From positions 1,054,001 through 1,118,000 of the forward strand of contig NZ_CP023276.1 of the NCBI RefSeq assembly GCF_003065365.1: 64,000 nucleotides of DNA, written 5' to 3'. Position 1 is the stretch's first letter. Every line of letters starts with the position of its first letter. Under the pieces are notes generated by a model. It saw nothing but the letters and a program-made list of their open reading frames with translations, did no database searches and had not been told where the DNA came from. Of this stretch, positions 37,440 through 45,948 are shown in pieces. A program made the translations under genes and the position numbers. This DNA is from Polynucleobacter difficilis (GTDB lineage Bacteria; Pseudomonadota; Gammaproteobacteria; Burkholderiales; Burkholderiaceae).

Positions 37440-38285
37440 CTAGAGACGTAAGTCGGCAATCACGGGAGCGTGATCAGAGGGCTGCTCCCAGGTGCGAGGC
37501 TCTTTATCGATCCGGCTAGCAACGCAGCTCTCCTTGAGCGCTTCACTTAAGAGGACGTGGTCGATGCGCATGCCCGCATTGCGCCGAAAACCCATCATGC
37601 GGTAGTCCCACCAGCTAAATGCTTTCGGTGCCTGATCAAACAACCGAAATGAATCATGCAGTCCCAAGTCAATTAATTGCGCAAATGCACCGCGCTCTTC
37701 TGGTGATACCAGATTTTGCCCAACCCATTTTGCCGGCTCATGCACATCGCGATCTTCGGGGGCAATATTAAAATCGCCCAACAAAGCTAAGCGCGGGTGG
37801 CTACTGAGTTCATTCGCTAGCCAGGTTTGCAATGCCTTTAGCCAGGCCAACTTGTATTGAAACTTGTCGCTATCGGGTGATTGGCCATTGGGAAAATAAG
37901 CAGAGATCAAACGGATGGGTTGCTTGCCCTTGAAACAGACCGTGGCAGCCAGAGTGCGTTGCTGCTCATCCTCAAAGCCTGGAATATTGCGTACCGTCTT
38001 TAAAAAGGCGGTCTCACTATCCGCAGCAATCGATGCTAAGGCGGCGCGGCGTACTAGGATGGCTACGCCGTTATAGGTCTTTTGACCTGCAGCAAGACTA
38101 ATGTAGCCAGCTGCCTCAAACTCCGCATGTGGATACTTATCGTCCGTTAGTTTGAGCTCTTGTAAGCATAGTGCATCGATTGGCGTTTGGGCTTTTTCTT
38201 GGGACTCTAGCCAGCGCAATACCTGCGGTAGCCTTACCTTAATCGAATTCACATTCCAAGCAGCAATCCGCGTTACATCAGTCAT
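37440..38285 (-). CDS. xth: Exodeoxyribonuclease III (AP endonuclease)
   Basis: 281 residues. Base-excision repair enzyme with 3'-exonuclease and AP-endonuclease activity. Landmarks are IAAWNVNSIKVRLPQVLRWL at the start, LCLQELKLTDDKYP with the metal-binding Glu, LLGDFNIAPEDRDVH, FSWWDYRM, RIDHVLLSE and SDHAPVIADLRL at the end. The start is the ATG at 38283-38285; the longer frame to 38330 adds non-family residues inside ntrC. It overlaps the ntrC 3' end by 8 bases, so it is the last gene of the glnA-ntrB-ntrC-xth run. Confidence 0.96.
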   Translation of the reverse strand: MTDVTRIAAWNVNSIKVRLPQVLRWLESQEKAQTPIDALCLQELKLTDDKYPHAEFEAAGYISLAAGQKTYNGVAILVRRAALASIAADSETAFLKTVRNIPGFEDEQQRTLAATVCFKGKQPIRLISAYFPNGQSPDSDKFQYKLAWLKALQTWLANELSSHPRLALLGDFNIAPEDRDVHEPAKWVGQNLVSPEERGAFAQLIDLGLHDSFRLFDQAPKAFSWWDYRMMGFRRNAGMRIDHVLLSEALKESCVASRIDKEPRTWEQPSDHAPVIADLRL

Positions 38286-39732
38286 CGATACCCAATTCAT
38301 GTAATTTACGAGTAATGGTATTGCGGCCAATTCCTAAACGCTGGGCCGCTTCTACGCGCCTCCCGCGAGTCACCTCCAATGCCGCTTGCAATACCGCTTT
38401 TTCAAAGCGCGAGGTCAGTGCATCAAATACATCTTTATGACCATCCTGAAGCATTTTAACGGCGAGCCGTCCCAGCCCACTTTCCCAGTCGCCAGATGCA
38501 CTGCGTTGCGTTGTAATGACAGTGCTGCCCTGCTCTTCAGCTTGTACTGATTCAGTCATGCCGCTGTGTGCATCCAAATCTGCCGGTAAATCACTAACCC
38601 CAATTTCAGCAGCGGGCGACATAACCGTTAGCCAATGGCACAGATTCTCCAATTGGCGCACATTGCCCGGGAATGGCTTTTCTGAAATGACTTTAATGGC
38701 TTCATCGGATAAGCGCTTTGGCTCTACACCTAAGGCCTTGGCGCAGTGCTGCATGAAGTGGCGCGCCAATACCGGAATATCCTCGGTGCGTTCGCGCAAT
38801 GCCGGCAAACGCAATCGAATCACGTTTAATCGGTGCAATAAATCTTCCCGGAATAGCCCACTCGCTACGCGCGACTCTAAATTCTGATACGTCGCGGCAA
38901 TGATGCGTACATTAGCCCGAATTGGATCATGCCCGCCGACGCGATAAAAATGGCCATCGGTTAAGGCGCGCAGTAAGCGGGTTTGCAAATCAAACGGCAT
39001 GTCACCAATCTCGTCCAAAAACAGAGTGCCGCCATCGGCTTGCTCAAAACGCCCCCGACGCATGGTTTGTGCTCCTTGGAATGCGCCACGCTCATGGCCA
39101 AATAGCTCGGCCTCCAGCAGGTCTTTTGGAATGGCTGTGATGTTAAAGGCAACAAAGGGGCTTTTTGCCCGAGGGCTATGTTTATGCAGCGCTCTGGCAA
39201 CAAGCTCCTTTCCGGTGCCAGACTCACCCGTAATCAGAACCGTTGCATGGGACTGCGCCAAACGGCCAATCGATCTAAAGACCTCCTGCATTGCAGGGGC
39301 TTGTCCAATAATCTCGGGTGTTTCTTGCTGCCAATAGCGCGGCTCTTTTGCTGCAGGCTGAGACCGCTCACTCTCCCCGATTGCCCTGCGAATTAACTCA
39401 ATCGCTTTTTCGAGATCAAATGGCTTTGTTAGGTACTCAAACGCCCCACCCTGAAATGACGACACTGCCGAGTCCAAATCAGAATACGCGGTCATCACAA
39501 TCACAGGTAAATTGGGATGCGTGGCTTTGACGTGTTGCAGTAGATCGAGGCCATTACCTCTTGGCATACGAATGTCGGAAATCAAAATCTGCGGTGATTC
39601 ATTCTCAAGCGCGTTGAGTACATCGTTTGGATTGGTAAAGCTACGGTGCGATAGACCTTCCCGAGTCAATGCCTTTTCTAGAACCCAACGAATCGATTGA
39701 TCGTCGTCCACAATCCACACTGATTTGCTCAT
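38278..39732 (-). CDS. ntrC: Nitrogen regulation response regulator NtrC
   Basis: 484 residues. Receiver (Asp53 in LISDIRMPRG), AAA+ domain with Walker A GESGTGKE and Walker B GGTLFLDEIGDMP, and a C-terminal Fis-type HTH (RRVEAAQRLGIGRNTITRKL). Activates nitrogen-limitation genes when phosphorylated by NtrB. Oddity: the sigma54-contact loop, GAFTGA in nearly all NtrC proteins, reads GAFQGA here (Gln219, codon CAA at 39076-39078). Flanking residues ELFGHERGAF and RGRFEQADGG are normal, so this is a substitution, not a frame error. The ATG overlaps the ntrB stop by four bases. Confidence 0.96.
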   Translation of the reverse strand: MSKSVWIVDDDQSIRWVLEKALTREGLSHRSFTNPNDVLNALENESPQILISDIRMPRGNGLDLLQHVKATHPNLPVIVMTAYSDLDSAVSSFQGGAFEYLTKPFDLEKAIELIRRAIGESERSQPAAKEPRYWQQETPEIIGQAPAMQEVFRSIGRLAQSHATVLITGESGTGKELVARALHKHSPRAKSPFVAFNITAIPKDLLEAELFGHERGAFQGAQTMRRGRFEQADGGTLFLDEIGDMPFDLQTRLLRALTDGHFYRVGGHDPIRANVRIIAATYQNLESRVASGLFREDLLHRLNVIRLRLPALRERTEDIPVLARHFMQHCAKALGVEPKRLSDEAIKVISEKPFPGNVRQLENLCHWLTVMSPAAEIGVSDLPADLDAHSGMTESVQAEEQGSTVITTQRSASGDWESGLGRLAVKMLQDGHKDVFDALTSRFEKAVLQAALEVTRGRRVEAAQRLGIGRNTITRKLHELGIDD

Positions 39733-40862
39733 GCTGATAACTCCTGCTTGCGATACGGTATCTGAATATGAAAATCCGTCTTACCCGGCTGACTTTCACA
39801 GGCAATAAATCCCTGATGCTGCTGTACAAATGTTTGTGCCAAGGTAAGGCCCAGACCACTGCCACCTTCACGGCCACTCACTAATGGGAAGAAAATGCGA
39901 TCGCGGATTTCATCCGGAATGCCCGGTCCGTTATCAATCACATGCAAATCCAAGGCAAGCTTGTAGCGCTGCTTGGCGATCGTTACCGAACGGGCTACGC
40001 GGGTACGAAACTCGATGACCGCAGTGCCGCGGCGTATTTCTTCGGATAAGGCTTGGGCAGCGTTGTGGGCGATATTAAGGATCGCCTGAATCAATTGCTC
40101 TTTGTCGCCAATAATGTCTGGCAAGCTCGTGTCATAGTTGCGAATAATGCGCAATCCACTCGGAAACTCAGCCAATACCAAGCTGCGGACACGCTCTAAG
40201 GATTCATGTACATTAATTAACTCGGTTGTATGAGCACGGCGGTGCGGTGCTAATAAACGATCGACCAGAGTCTGCAGACGGTCTGATTCTTTAATGATGA
40301 CTTGGGTGTATTCGCGCAGGCCTTTTTCTGGGAGCTCGAATTCCAGCAACTGAGCGGCGCCACGGATGCCACCCAAGGGGTTTTTGATCTCATGCGCTAA
40401 GTTGCGCATTAATTGCTTGTTAGCCTCAACCTGCTGGGTCACACGCTCATCGCGCTCACTGCGCAACTGCTGATCAAGCGGGAACCATTCCATCAGTATG
40501 AGGTCTGGATCCTCTAATAAAGCAATCACTACATGCGCTGGCACAGCGTCATAGTGGATGGTGTTAGGAAATACATGCAGGATCATTTCTTGACGCTGGG
40601 CTGCCGTAGCACTGCTTCCAACCTCTTCAATCATGCTATTCAGGGCTGGATTATCGGCAAACAGTTCGCTAAGCAAATAACCTACGATGGACTTTCGGGA
40701 AAGATCGAGCGCAGACTCAGCAGCAGGGTTGGCGTAAAACAAATGCTTCGTCTTGCCATCAAAAATAATGACGGCATTTGGTAGTTGATCAAGCAAGTTC
40801 GGAACAAAAGGGGCAGCCGAAGCTGCCCCTTTGAACGAATTGCGCAATACACCTGCGCTCAA
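39729..40862 (-). CDS. ntrB: Nitrogen regulation sensor kinase NtrB
   Basis: 377 residues, cytoplasmic. A PAS domain (about 24-130), the H-box MRNLAHEIKNPLGGIRGAA with His157, and a HATPase domain (IDNGPGIPDEI, FPLVSGREGGSGLGL). In the family it phosphorylates or dephosphorylates NtrC under PII control. The start is a TTG (40860-40862) with AGGAG 7 bases upstream, 15 bases after the glnA stop. No ATG exists before the PAS domain; another TTG, at codon 24, is the only alternative. Codons 11-20 coincide with a terminator-like hairpin. Confidence 0.94.
   Translation of the reverse strand: MSAGVLRNSFKGAASAAPFVPNLLDQLPNAVIIFDGKTKHLFYANPAAESALDLSRKSIVGYLLSELFADNPALNSMIEEVGSSATAAQRQEMILHVFPNTIHYDAVPAHVVIALLEDPDLILMEWFPLDQQLRSERDERVTQQVEANKQLMRNLAHEIKNPLGGIRGAAQLLEFELPEKGLREYTQVIIKESDRLQTLVDRLLAPHRRAHTTELINVHESLERVRSLVLAEFPSGLRIIRNYDTSLPDIIGDKEQLIQAILNIAHNAAQALSEEIRRGTAVIEFRTRVARSVTIAKQRYKLALDLHVIDNGPGIPDEIRDRIFFPLVSGREGGSGLGLTLAQTFVQQHQGFIACESQPGKTDFHIQIPYRKQELSA
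40803..40832 (-). terminator. Terminator-like hairpin inside the 5' end of ntrB (possible attenuator)
   Basis: On the minus strand an 11-base perfect stem (40832-40822 with 40817-40807, core GGGGCAGC/GCTGCCCC) closes a TTCG tetraloop in the stable C(UUCG)G context. The 3' arm runs into TTTTGTT. It has all the features of an intrinsic terminator but lies about 30 bases inside ntrB and about 46 bases after the glnA stop. Confidence 0.75.
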
Positions 40863-40877
40863 GGATTACTCCTGCAA

Positions 40878-42293
40878 TTAAAGTGAGTAGTACATGTCAA
40901 ATTCGATGGGATGGGTCGTCATACGGAAACGAGTAACCTCTTCCATCTTCAAATCAATGTACGCATCCAACATCGAATTCGTAAACACACCACCACGGGT
41001 TAAGAATTCACGATCCTTATCCAAGCACTCCAAGGCCTGATCGAGGCTATGGCATACGGTTGGGATCTTTGCATCTTCTTCTGGTGGCAAGTCATACAAA
41101 TTCTTATCAGCAGCTTCGCCTGGATGAATCTTGTTTTGCACGCCGTCCAAACCAGCCATCAAGAGCGCTGAGAAGCACAGGTATGGGTTGGCCAATGGAT
41201 CTGGGAAGCGGGTTTCAATGCGGCGACCTTTTGGATTCGATACGTGTGGAATGCGAATCGAAGCCGAACGGTTACGCGCAGAGTAAGCAAGCTTCACTGG
41301 AGCCTCAAAGCCGGGAACCAAACGCTTGTACGAGTTGGTGCCTGGATTGGTAATGGCATTCAGTGCACGAGCATGCTTAATGATGCCGCCGATGTAGTAC
41401 AGCGCGAATTCAGAAAGACCGGCATAGCCGTTGCCAGCAAATAAGTTCTCACCGTTCTTCCATACGGACTGGTGTACGTGCATACCGGAACCATTGTCAC
41501 CAACGATTGGCTTAGGCATAAAGGTAGCGGTCTTGCCATAGGCATGGGCTACGTTCTGCACTACATACTTCTGCCAAATGGTCCAATCAGCGCGCTGCGT
41601 GAGTGTGCTGAACTTGGTACCTAATTCGTTTTGGCCTTGGCCAGCAACTTCATGGTGATGCACTTCAACTGGAATGCCCATGGACTCCAAGATCAGACAC
41701 ATCTCAGAACGCATATCCTGGAAGGTATCAACCGGAGCCACTGGAAAGTAACCGCCCTTTTTGCCTGGACGATGGCCGGTATTGCCACCTTCAATCTCAG
41801 CAGACGATGACCAAGGAGCCTCTTCCGAATCAATCTTTACGAAGCAACCCTTCATGTTGTCGCCCCAGCGGACGCCATCAAAAATGAAGAACTCAGGCTC
41901 TGGACCAAAGTAGGCGGTATCGCCGAGTCCAGTGCCCTTTAAATACGCTTCTGCACGCTTAGCAATCGAGCGTGGATCACGATCGTAACCCTTGCCATCC
42001 GATGGCTCGATCACGTCGCAAGTAATTACTAAAGTTGGCTCTTCATAGAAGGGATCAATGTAGGCTGCGGTCGGATCTGGCATCAACAACATATCGGAGG
42101 CTTCAATGCCCTTCCAACCGGCGATCGAGGAACCGTCAAATGCATGGCCGCTTTCGAACTTATCTTCATCGAAATGCGAGATAGGCACGGTTGTGTGCTG
42201 CTCTTTGCCTTTGGTATCTACAAAGCGAAAATCTACAAAGGTGCACTCTTTTTCTTTAACCAACTTCATTACGTCTGCGACGGTTTTTGTCAT
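40878..42293 (-). CDS. glnA: Glutamine synthetase type I (GSI-beta)
   Basis: 471 residues. Makes glutamine from glutamate, ammonia and ATP. Landmarks include [71 protein letters not shown] and NRSASIRIP. The adenylylation motif KNLYDLPPE, with Tyr at about residue 400, shows it is of the adenylylatable GSI-beta type. The start is the ATG at 42291-42293 with the ribosome-binding site GAGGAGA; the frame is open to 42377 but the extension is not conserved. Two NtrC boxes lie 120-176 bases upstream. Confidence 0.98.
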   Translation of the reverse strand: MTKTVADVMKLVKEKECTFVDFRFVDTKGKEQHTTVPISHFDEDKFESGHAFDGSSIAGWKGIEASDMLLMPDPTAAYIDPFYEEPTLVITCDVIEPSDGKGYDRDPRSIAKRAEAYLKGTGLGDTAYFGPEPEFFIFDGVRWGDNMKGCFVKIDSEEAPWSSSAEIEGGNTGHRPGKKGGYFPVAPVDTFQDMRSEMCLILESMGIPVEVHHHEVAGQGQNELGTKFSTLTQRADWTIWQKYVVQNVAHAYGKTATFMPKPIVGDNGSGMHVHQSVWKNGENLFAGNGYAGLSEFALYYIGGIIKHARALNAITNPGTNSYKRLVPGFEAPVKLAYSARNRSASIRIPHVSNPKGRRIETRFPDPLANPYLCFSALLMAGLDGVQNKIHPGEAADKNLYDLPPEEDAKIPTVCHSLDQALECLDKDREFLTRGGVFTNSMLDAYIDLKMEEVTRFRMTTHPIEFDMYYSL

Positions 42294-42412
42294 GCAAATC
42301 TCCTCAATAAGTGAAACAAATTCTGTAATCGTTGGCATGCCCTGATGGTGCACACAACATCCATTCGATGTATGCAATGTATCGAAAGCGAACCGCTTGA
42401 ATGGCTATTATT

Positions 42413-42427
42413 GCACTAGTAAAGTGC
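42413..42427. promoter_or_regulatory. NtrC-binding box 2 upstream of glnA
   Basis: GCACTAGTAAAGTGC has the form GCAC-N7-GTGC, the symmetric NtrC pattern. Its centre is 127 bases upstream of the glnA ATG and exactly 42 bases from the centre of the second box. Confidence 0.75.
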
Positions 42428-42454
42428 CTAAAAAGGGGTCTCACACCCCATTTT

Positions 42455-42469
42455 GCACCAATTTAGTGC
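42455..42469. promoter_or_regulatory. NtrC-binding box 1 upstream of glnA
   Basis: Read toward glnA this is GCACTAAATTGGTGC, almost identical to the strong enterobacterial glnA NtrC sites. It overlaps the last codons of the upstream MoCF-domain gene. Confidence 0.85.
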
Positions 42470-43299
42470 TTAATTGGGTCGTGAATTTGGTAATTAAGGG
42501 ATTCCGTCCCCTGGCGAAGGGCCTCCCACGCCAGCTGCACCGTATCAGCCCGGCCTTTTACACCCAATTCAATATGGCGCCGAGCATAAACACCGCCCCG
42601 CACAGGATCCCCCACCGATGGCAAGCTAAAGACTTTAATGCCCTCAAAGCGACGCTCAATCTCCTCCATCAGGGGCGTTAACCGGGACTCAATACCCTCG
42701 GGCACGATAAAACTTTTTTCCAGCCAGTTTTCCTGATGAAACAGATGCGAATAATGGTGATCAAGGCACCACGCCATCATGGGCGCTGCCATCACCGGAA
42801 AACCAGGGAAAAAATGGTGCTCCTGAATCCGAAATCCCGGAATCTGGTTATAGGGGTTGGGAATGATTTCACAGCCGACCGGAAACTCACCCATCTTAAA
42901 GCGGTGTTGATTCTCAGGGAGAGACAAGTCGGCCTTCGCGGCATCGCCCTCTGCCATTGCAATGATGCGATTGGTAATCAAGGTCTTGGCTTGCGGATGC
43001 AACTCGATTGCTAAGCCCAATGCCTTAGCAGCACTTGCGCGGGTGTGGTCATCAGGGGTGGCGCCAATACCACCAGTACTAAAGACAACATCACCGCTAG
43101 CAAAGGTTTCTTTCAGGCATTGCACAATTTGTTCCGGATCGTCGCTCACATACCGGGCCCACGATAAAGTCAAGCCACGCTCATTGAGTAACTCAATCAT
43201 TTTGCCGAGGTGTTTATCAGCGCGACGGCCAGACAAGATCTCATCACCAATCACAATTAAGCCAAAGCGTCGTGCGGGCTGCTTATCCATGGCAGTCAT
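42463..43299 (-). CDS. MoCF-domain (CinA N-terminal/MoaB-like) molybdopterin-binding family protein
   Basis: 278 residues. The N-terminal MoCF-type domain (about 12-175) shows LIVIGDEILSGRRADKH and FSTGGIGATPDDHT, typical of competence/damage-inducible protein A-like proteins. The C-terminal third is not the CinA nicotinamide-nucleotide amidase domain. Actual cofactor binding is not proven for this group. The start at 43299 is set by GGAGG 8 bases upstream, within the end of the preceding EI24 gene; the ATG directly follows that stop codon. The last bases overlap an NtrC box. Confidence 0.85.
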   Translation of the reverse strand: MTAMDKQPARRFGLIVIGDEILSGRRADKHLGKMIELLNERGLTLSWARYVSDDPEQIVQCLKETFASGDVVFSTGGIGATPDDHTRASAAKALGLAIELHPQAKTLITNRIIAMAEGDAAKADLSLPENQHRFKMGEFPVGCEIIPNPYNQIPGFRIQEHHFFPGFPVMAAPMMAWCLDHHYSHLFHQENWLEKSFIVPEGIESRLTPLMEEIERRFEGIKVFSLPSVGDPVRGGVYARRHIELGVKGRADTVQLAWEALRQGTESLNYQIHDPIKH

Positions 43300-44160
43300 T
43301 TACGAGGCCTCCATATCAATAACAGCGTGCTCCACCTTCGGCGTTTTGGCCTCTTCCGTTGTACGCAATTCTTTAAGGGCGCCCAATAAGAAATGGGAGA
43401 ACCACAGTGCAGCGAAGACGAAAATGATGGAGTAGACCCAGAGCGCCACAAAGCTCACAAAGGGGAACAAAACTAATGCGAGCGCAGACGTTGCCCAAAA
43501 GAAGGTAGGCACGGCGCCTAGCATGCCGGCAGCAACGCCCATGCCCAATAGTTCCCAGCGATAGCGCTCGAGCAAGATATCGCGCTCAGCGGTAGTAGCA
43601 TGCTTGAGTAATACGTCATACGACATTAAACGCATGGTGAGCCATCCCCATAACAAGGGCGGCAATATGGCCACAAGAGGTGGCACCCACCACACTGGCA
43701 GCGTCAGCATGATTAAAGCCAAGCAAATCAAGGCAGACCAAATGGTGTAGAAAAAACTACCGATCATGCTGCCCTTACCTAGCGCCTCGATACCCTGATA
43801 GGTGCCCTGCCGCATCACACTAGAGACGATCGCTGGAACGGTTGAAAACGCAATGTAGACCAGCAAGCTAGTGGCGATTAATGGAATTAATAGCATCACC
43901 AAAAACAACGGGGCAACCCAGGCACGCGCTTCATCTAGACCAACCCAAGTTAATACCGTTTGAATCCAACTTGTAAAAATGGATGTGGTTAAAAACACCC
44001 GTAGCATATCCAGTGCAGGCGACCAAATTAACCAAATCACAATCCCCCAGAGGATCGACACAATCAGAAATGGACGAAAACTGAGCCAGAGCATGCGCGG
44101 ATGCATTGTGCCCACCATTGCCAAACCAAGCGAACGAAAGACGTTTTGAACTCCTTGCAT
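43300..44160 (-). CDS. EI24 domain-containing inner-membrane protein (CysZ-like)
   Basis: 286 residues with about five hydrophobic segments: 28-50, 78-108, 140-160, 163-182 and 212-256. The N-terminal RSLGLAMVGTMHPRMLWLSF followed by a membrane helix is typical of EI24/CysZ-like proteins. Sulfate permease CysZ belongs to this superfamily, but no cysteine genes are near and the substrate is unknown. It lies 4 bases after the desaturase-like gene and abuts the MoCF-domain gene. Confidence 0.82.
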   Translation of the reverse strand: MQGVQNVFRSLGLAMVGTMHPRMLWLSFRPFLIVSILWGIVIWLIWSPALDMLRVFLTTSIFTSWIQTVLTWVGLDEARAWVAPLFLVMLLIPLIATSLLVYIAFSTVPAIVSSVMRQGTYQGIEALGKGSMIGSFFYTIWSALICLALIMLTLPVWWVPPLVAILPPLLWGWLTMRLMSYDVLLKHATTAERDILLERYRWELLGMGVAAGMLGAVPTFFWATSALALVLFPFVSFVALWVYSIIFVFAALWFSHFLLGALKELRTTEEAKTPKVEHAVIDMEAS

Positions 44161-44164
44161 CGGC

Positions 44165-45145
44165 TTACTTTCGCTTGAGGTGAAATAAATAAAGATAGGC
44201 GTGGCGCAATCCCTGCCACTGCTGCGTCCAAATTGAATTGGGCACGGTCACACCACGTACGCCTGTGGGATAAACCGCGTTTGGGAAAATTGCCGTTTTA
44301 AACAGCATGTCCCACCATGGAAATAAAACACCAAAGTTACAGCCGCCTAATACACCCGGCTTACCTTTAGCCTCATGGCCATAGCCAACGGCATGGTGCA
44401 TGCGATGAAACATCGGTGAAATCAAAAAATAACGCCCTACACCCAAGTGAATTTTAAGATTCGCGTGCTGCCAACTTTCGATCAGCTGACCCACCACCAC
44501 CAAAAAGACAAACTGACTTGGGGGCACGCCAAAAAGTAAGGCAAAGAACGCGAAGACGAGTGCATGCATGATGTCATCCACGACATGATTACGATCATCC
44601 GACCAGGCATTCATGGCGACTTGACTGTGGTGCAAGGTATGCAATTGCCACCACCACTGAAATCGATGGGAGGCACGGTGATAACCATACTCAACCAAGT
44701 CCAACATCACGAGGTAAATGCAAAAGCTCACTAGGGGAATGGTGGTGACGCCTGGCCACCAATCTTCCACATTGAGTCGCTCAAAGCGCCAGTCATGCAA
44801 AACCGATTGCATTTGGAAAAAGAGCCCAGAGAATGCAAAGAAAATGAACACTTGAAAAAAGCCTAATCGGTGAAAGAGCGTATAGGCCATATCGGGCCAC
44901 TTGGCTTTAACATGCGCGCTTTGGTCTTCAGCTGGATTGACTCGCTCCCAAGTCCGCAACACCAGCACAATGATGGCAATCTGTAGCACACCCAGCATGA
45001 ACCACTCTACGCCATCGTACGCAACTTCGGCGTATCCAATCCAATTCAATTGAAACAAGAGGGGCTCGACGATGTGGCGATAGAGACTCTCCTGCACTTC
45101 ACCATAGAAGCGAGCAATGGTTAAATCAGGATTGACCGAGGTCAT
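44165..45145 (-). CDS. Sterol desaturase / fatty acid hydroxylase superfamily membrane protein
   Basis: 326 residues, several membrane helices. The eight-histidine di-iron pattern is present: YGYHRASHR (HxxxH), WQLHTLHHS (HxxHH), and MFHRMHHAVGYGHE (HxxHH). Such enzymes oxidise lipid carbons with O2; bacterial members act on hopanoids, fatty acids, ornithine lipids or carotenoids. The substrate here is unknown. The start overlaps the deacetylase stop by four bases, so both are made from one message. Confidence 0.9.
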   Translation of the reverse strand: MTSVNPDLTIARFYGEVQESLYRHIVEPLLFQLNWIGYAEVAYDGVEWFMLGVLQIAIIVLVLRTWERVNPAEDQSAHVKAKWPDMAYTLFHRLGFFQVFIFFAFSGLFFQMQSVLHDWRFERLNVEDWWPGVTTIPLVSFCIYLVMLDLVEYGYHRASHRFQWWWQLHTLHHSQVAMNAWSDDRNHVVDDIMHALVFAFFALLFGVPPSQFVFLVVVGQLIESWQHANLKIHLGVGRYFLISPMFHRMHHAVGYGHEAKGKPGVLGGCNFGVLFPWWDMLFKTAIFPNAVYPTGVRGVTVPNSIWTQQWQGLRHAYLYLFHLKRK

Positions 45146-45948
45146 GCTGGTTTTGCCTTCGCCGGACTTACAGGGAGCACATCAAAGCAGTAGCCCTTGC
45201 GTTTCCAGCCCTCAATTAGGGGTTCCAAAACAGTGGGAGCCCAAGCATCTTTACGCGACCAAATACCCAGATGCGCCATCGTAATGTCGCCCGGCTTCAC
45301 TGATTGCAAGGCCTTTTCTAAAAGGGCTTGATTGGGGAATTTCTCTGAACTTAACTCATCCCCTAGAAATCCAGCGGGTGCCCAGCCAATGTGGCGATAC
45401 CCACACTGTTCGGCCATTGCAATTAAACGAGGTGATGTCTTACCGCCGGCAGCACGCCAAATCGGATCCAAGGGTCGATTGCTCAGCTCCTGAAAACGGG
45501 TGTTCACCCGATTAATCTCGGCACAGACTTCAGCGCCGTTCATCAACATAACTTGTTTGGCGTTGGCACCGAACTCCGGTTTCATTTGTACTCGGGCATC
45601 GCCAGAAGAATTTACTGGCACGTCTCTCACAAAGTAAACGTGATCATAGGTATGGCTACCAAAGCGGTGCCCTTCTTTGACTCGCTCTTGCCAAAAGGAT
45701 CTCCATCCATCATCCAAAGAGTAGTCGCCGCGATAGGTTTTTTCATTGGCCAAGAAGAAGGTGGCTTTGACTTGTTGCCGATTCAAAATCGCAGCCACGG
45801 TTTCCGCTACTGCCATATTGCCAGTATCGAAGGTAAGGTAAATCGGCTTTGGACAGGCCTTAGCTTGAGCTAGGCTTACCCCCAGCAGAGAAATAAGCGC
45901 AAGCGACAAACAAAAAAAGGGCCTGATTGAGAAGTGCATGCGATGCAT
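45142..45948 (-). CDS. Secreted NodB-type polysaccharide deacetylase family protein with altered motif 1
   Basis: About 268 residues. The signal peptide ends near SLAQA, before the NodB domain. Motif 1 reads TFDTG (residues 39-43) instead of TFDDG: the catalytic-base Asp41 is kept and the metal-binding Asp is Thr42. Motif 2 is intact, HTYDH (His99, His103). A later MAHLGIWSRKDAW could supply the motif 5 His. The activity may be modified or lost. Start: the ATG at 45946-45948 forms a TAATG overlap with the preceding gene; ATG 45939 is the alternative. Confidence 0.85.
   Translation of the reverse strand: MHRMHFSIRPFFCLSLALISLLGVSLAQAKACPKPIYLTFDTGNMAVAETVAAILNRQQVKATFFLANEKTYRGDYSLDDGWRSFWQERVKEGHRFGSHTYDHVYFVRDVPVNSSGDARVQMKPEFGANAKQVMLMNGAEVCAEINRVNTRFQELSNRPLDPIWRAAGGKTSPRLIAMAEQCGYRHIGWAPAGFLGDELSSEKFPNQALLEKALQSVKPGDITMAHLGIWSRKDAWAPTVLEPLIEGWKRKGYCFDVLPVSPAKAKPA

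Noticed and set aside
38286..38330. N-terminal extension of the xth frame
   Set aside because: The added residues are not like the family and lie wholly within ntrC; the ATG at 38285 gives the usual start.
42346..42360. TGGATGTTGTGTGCA as the glnA sigma54 promoter
   Set aside because: The GG to GC spacing is 9 bases instead of 10, and the -24 half lacks GCAC.
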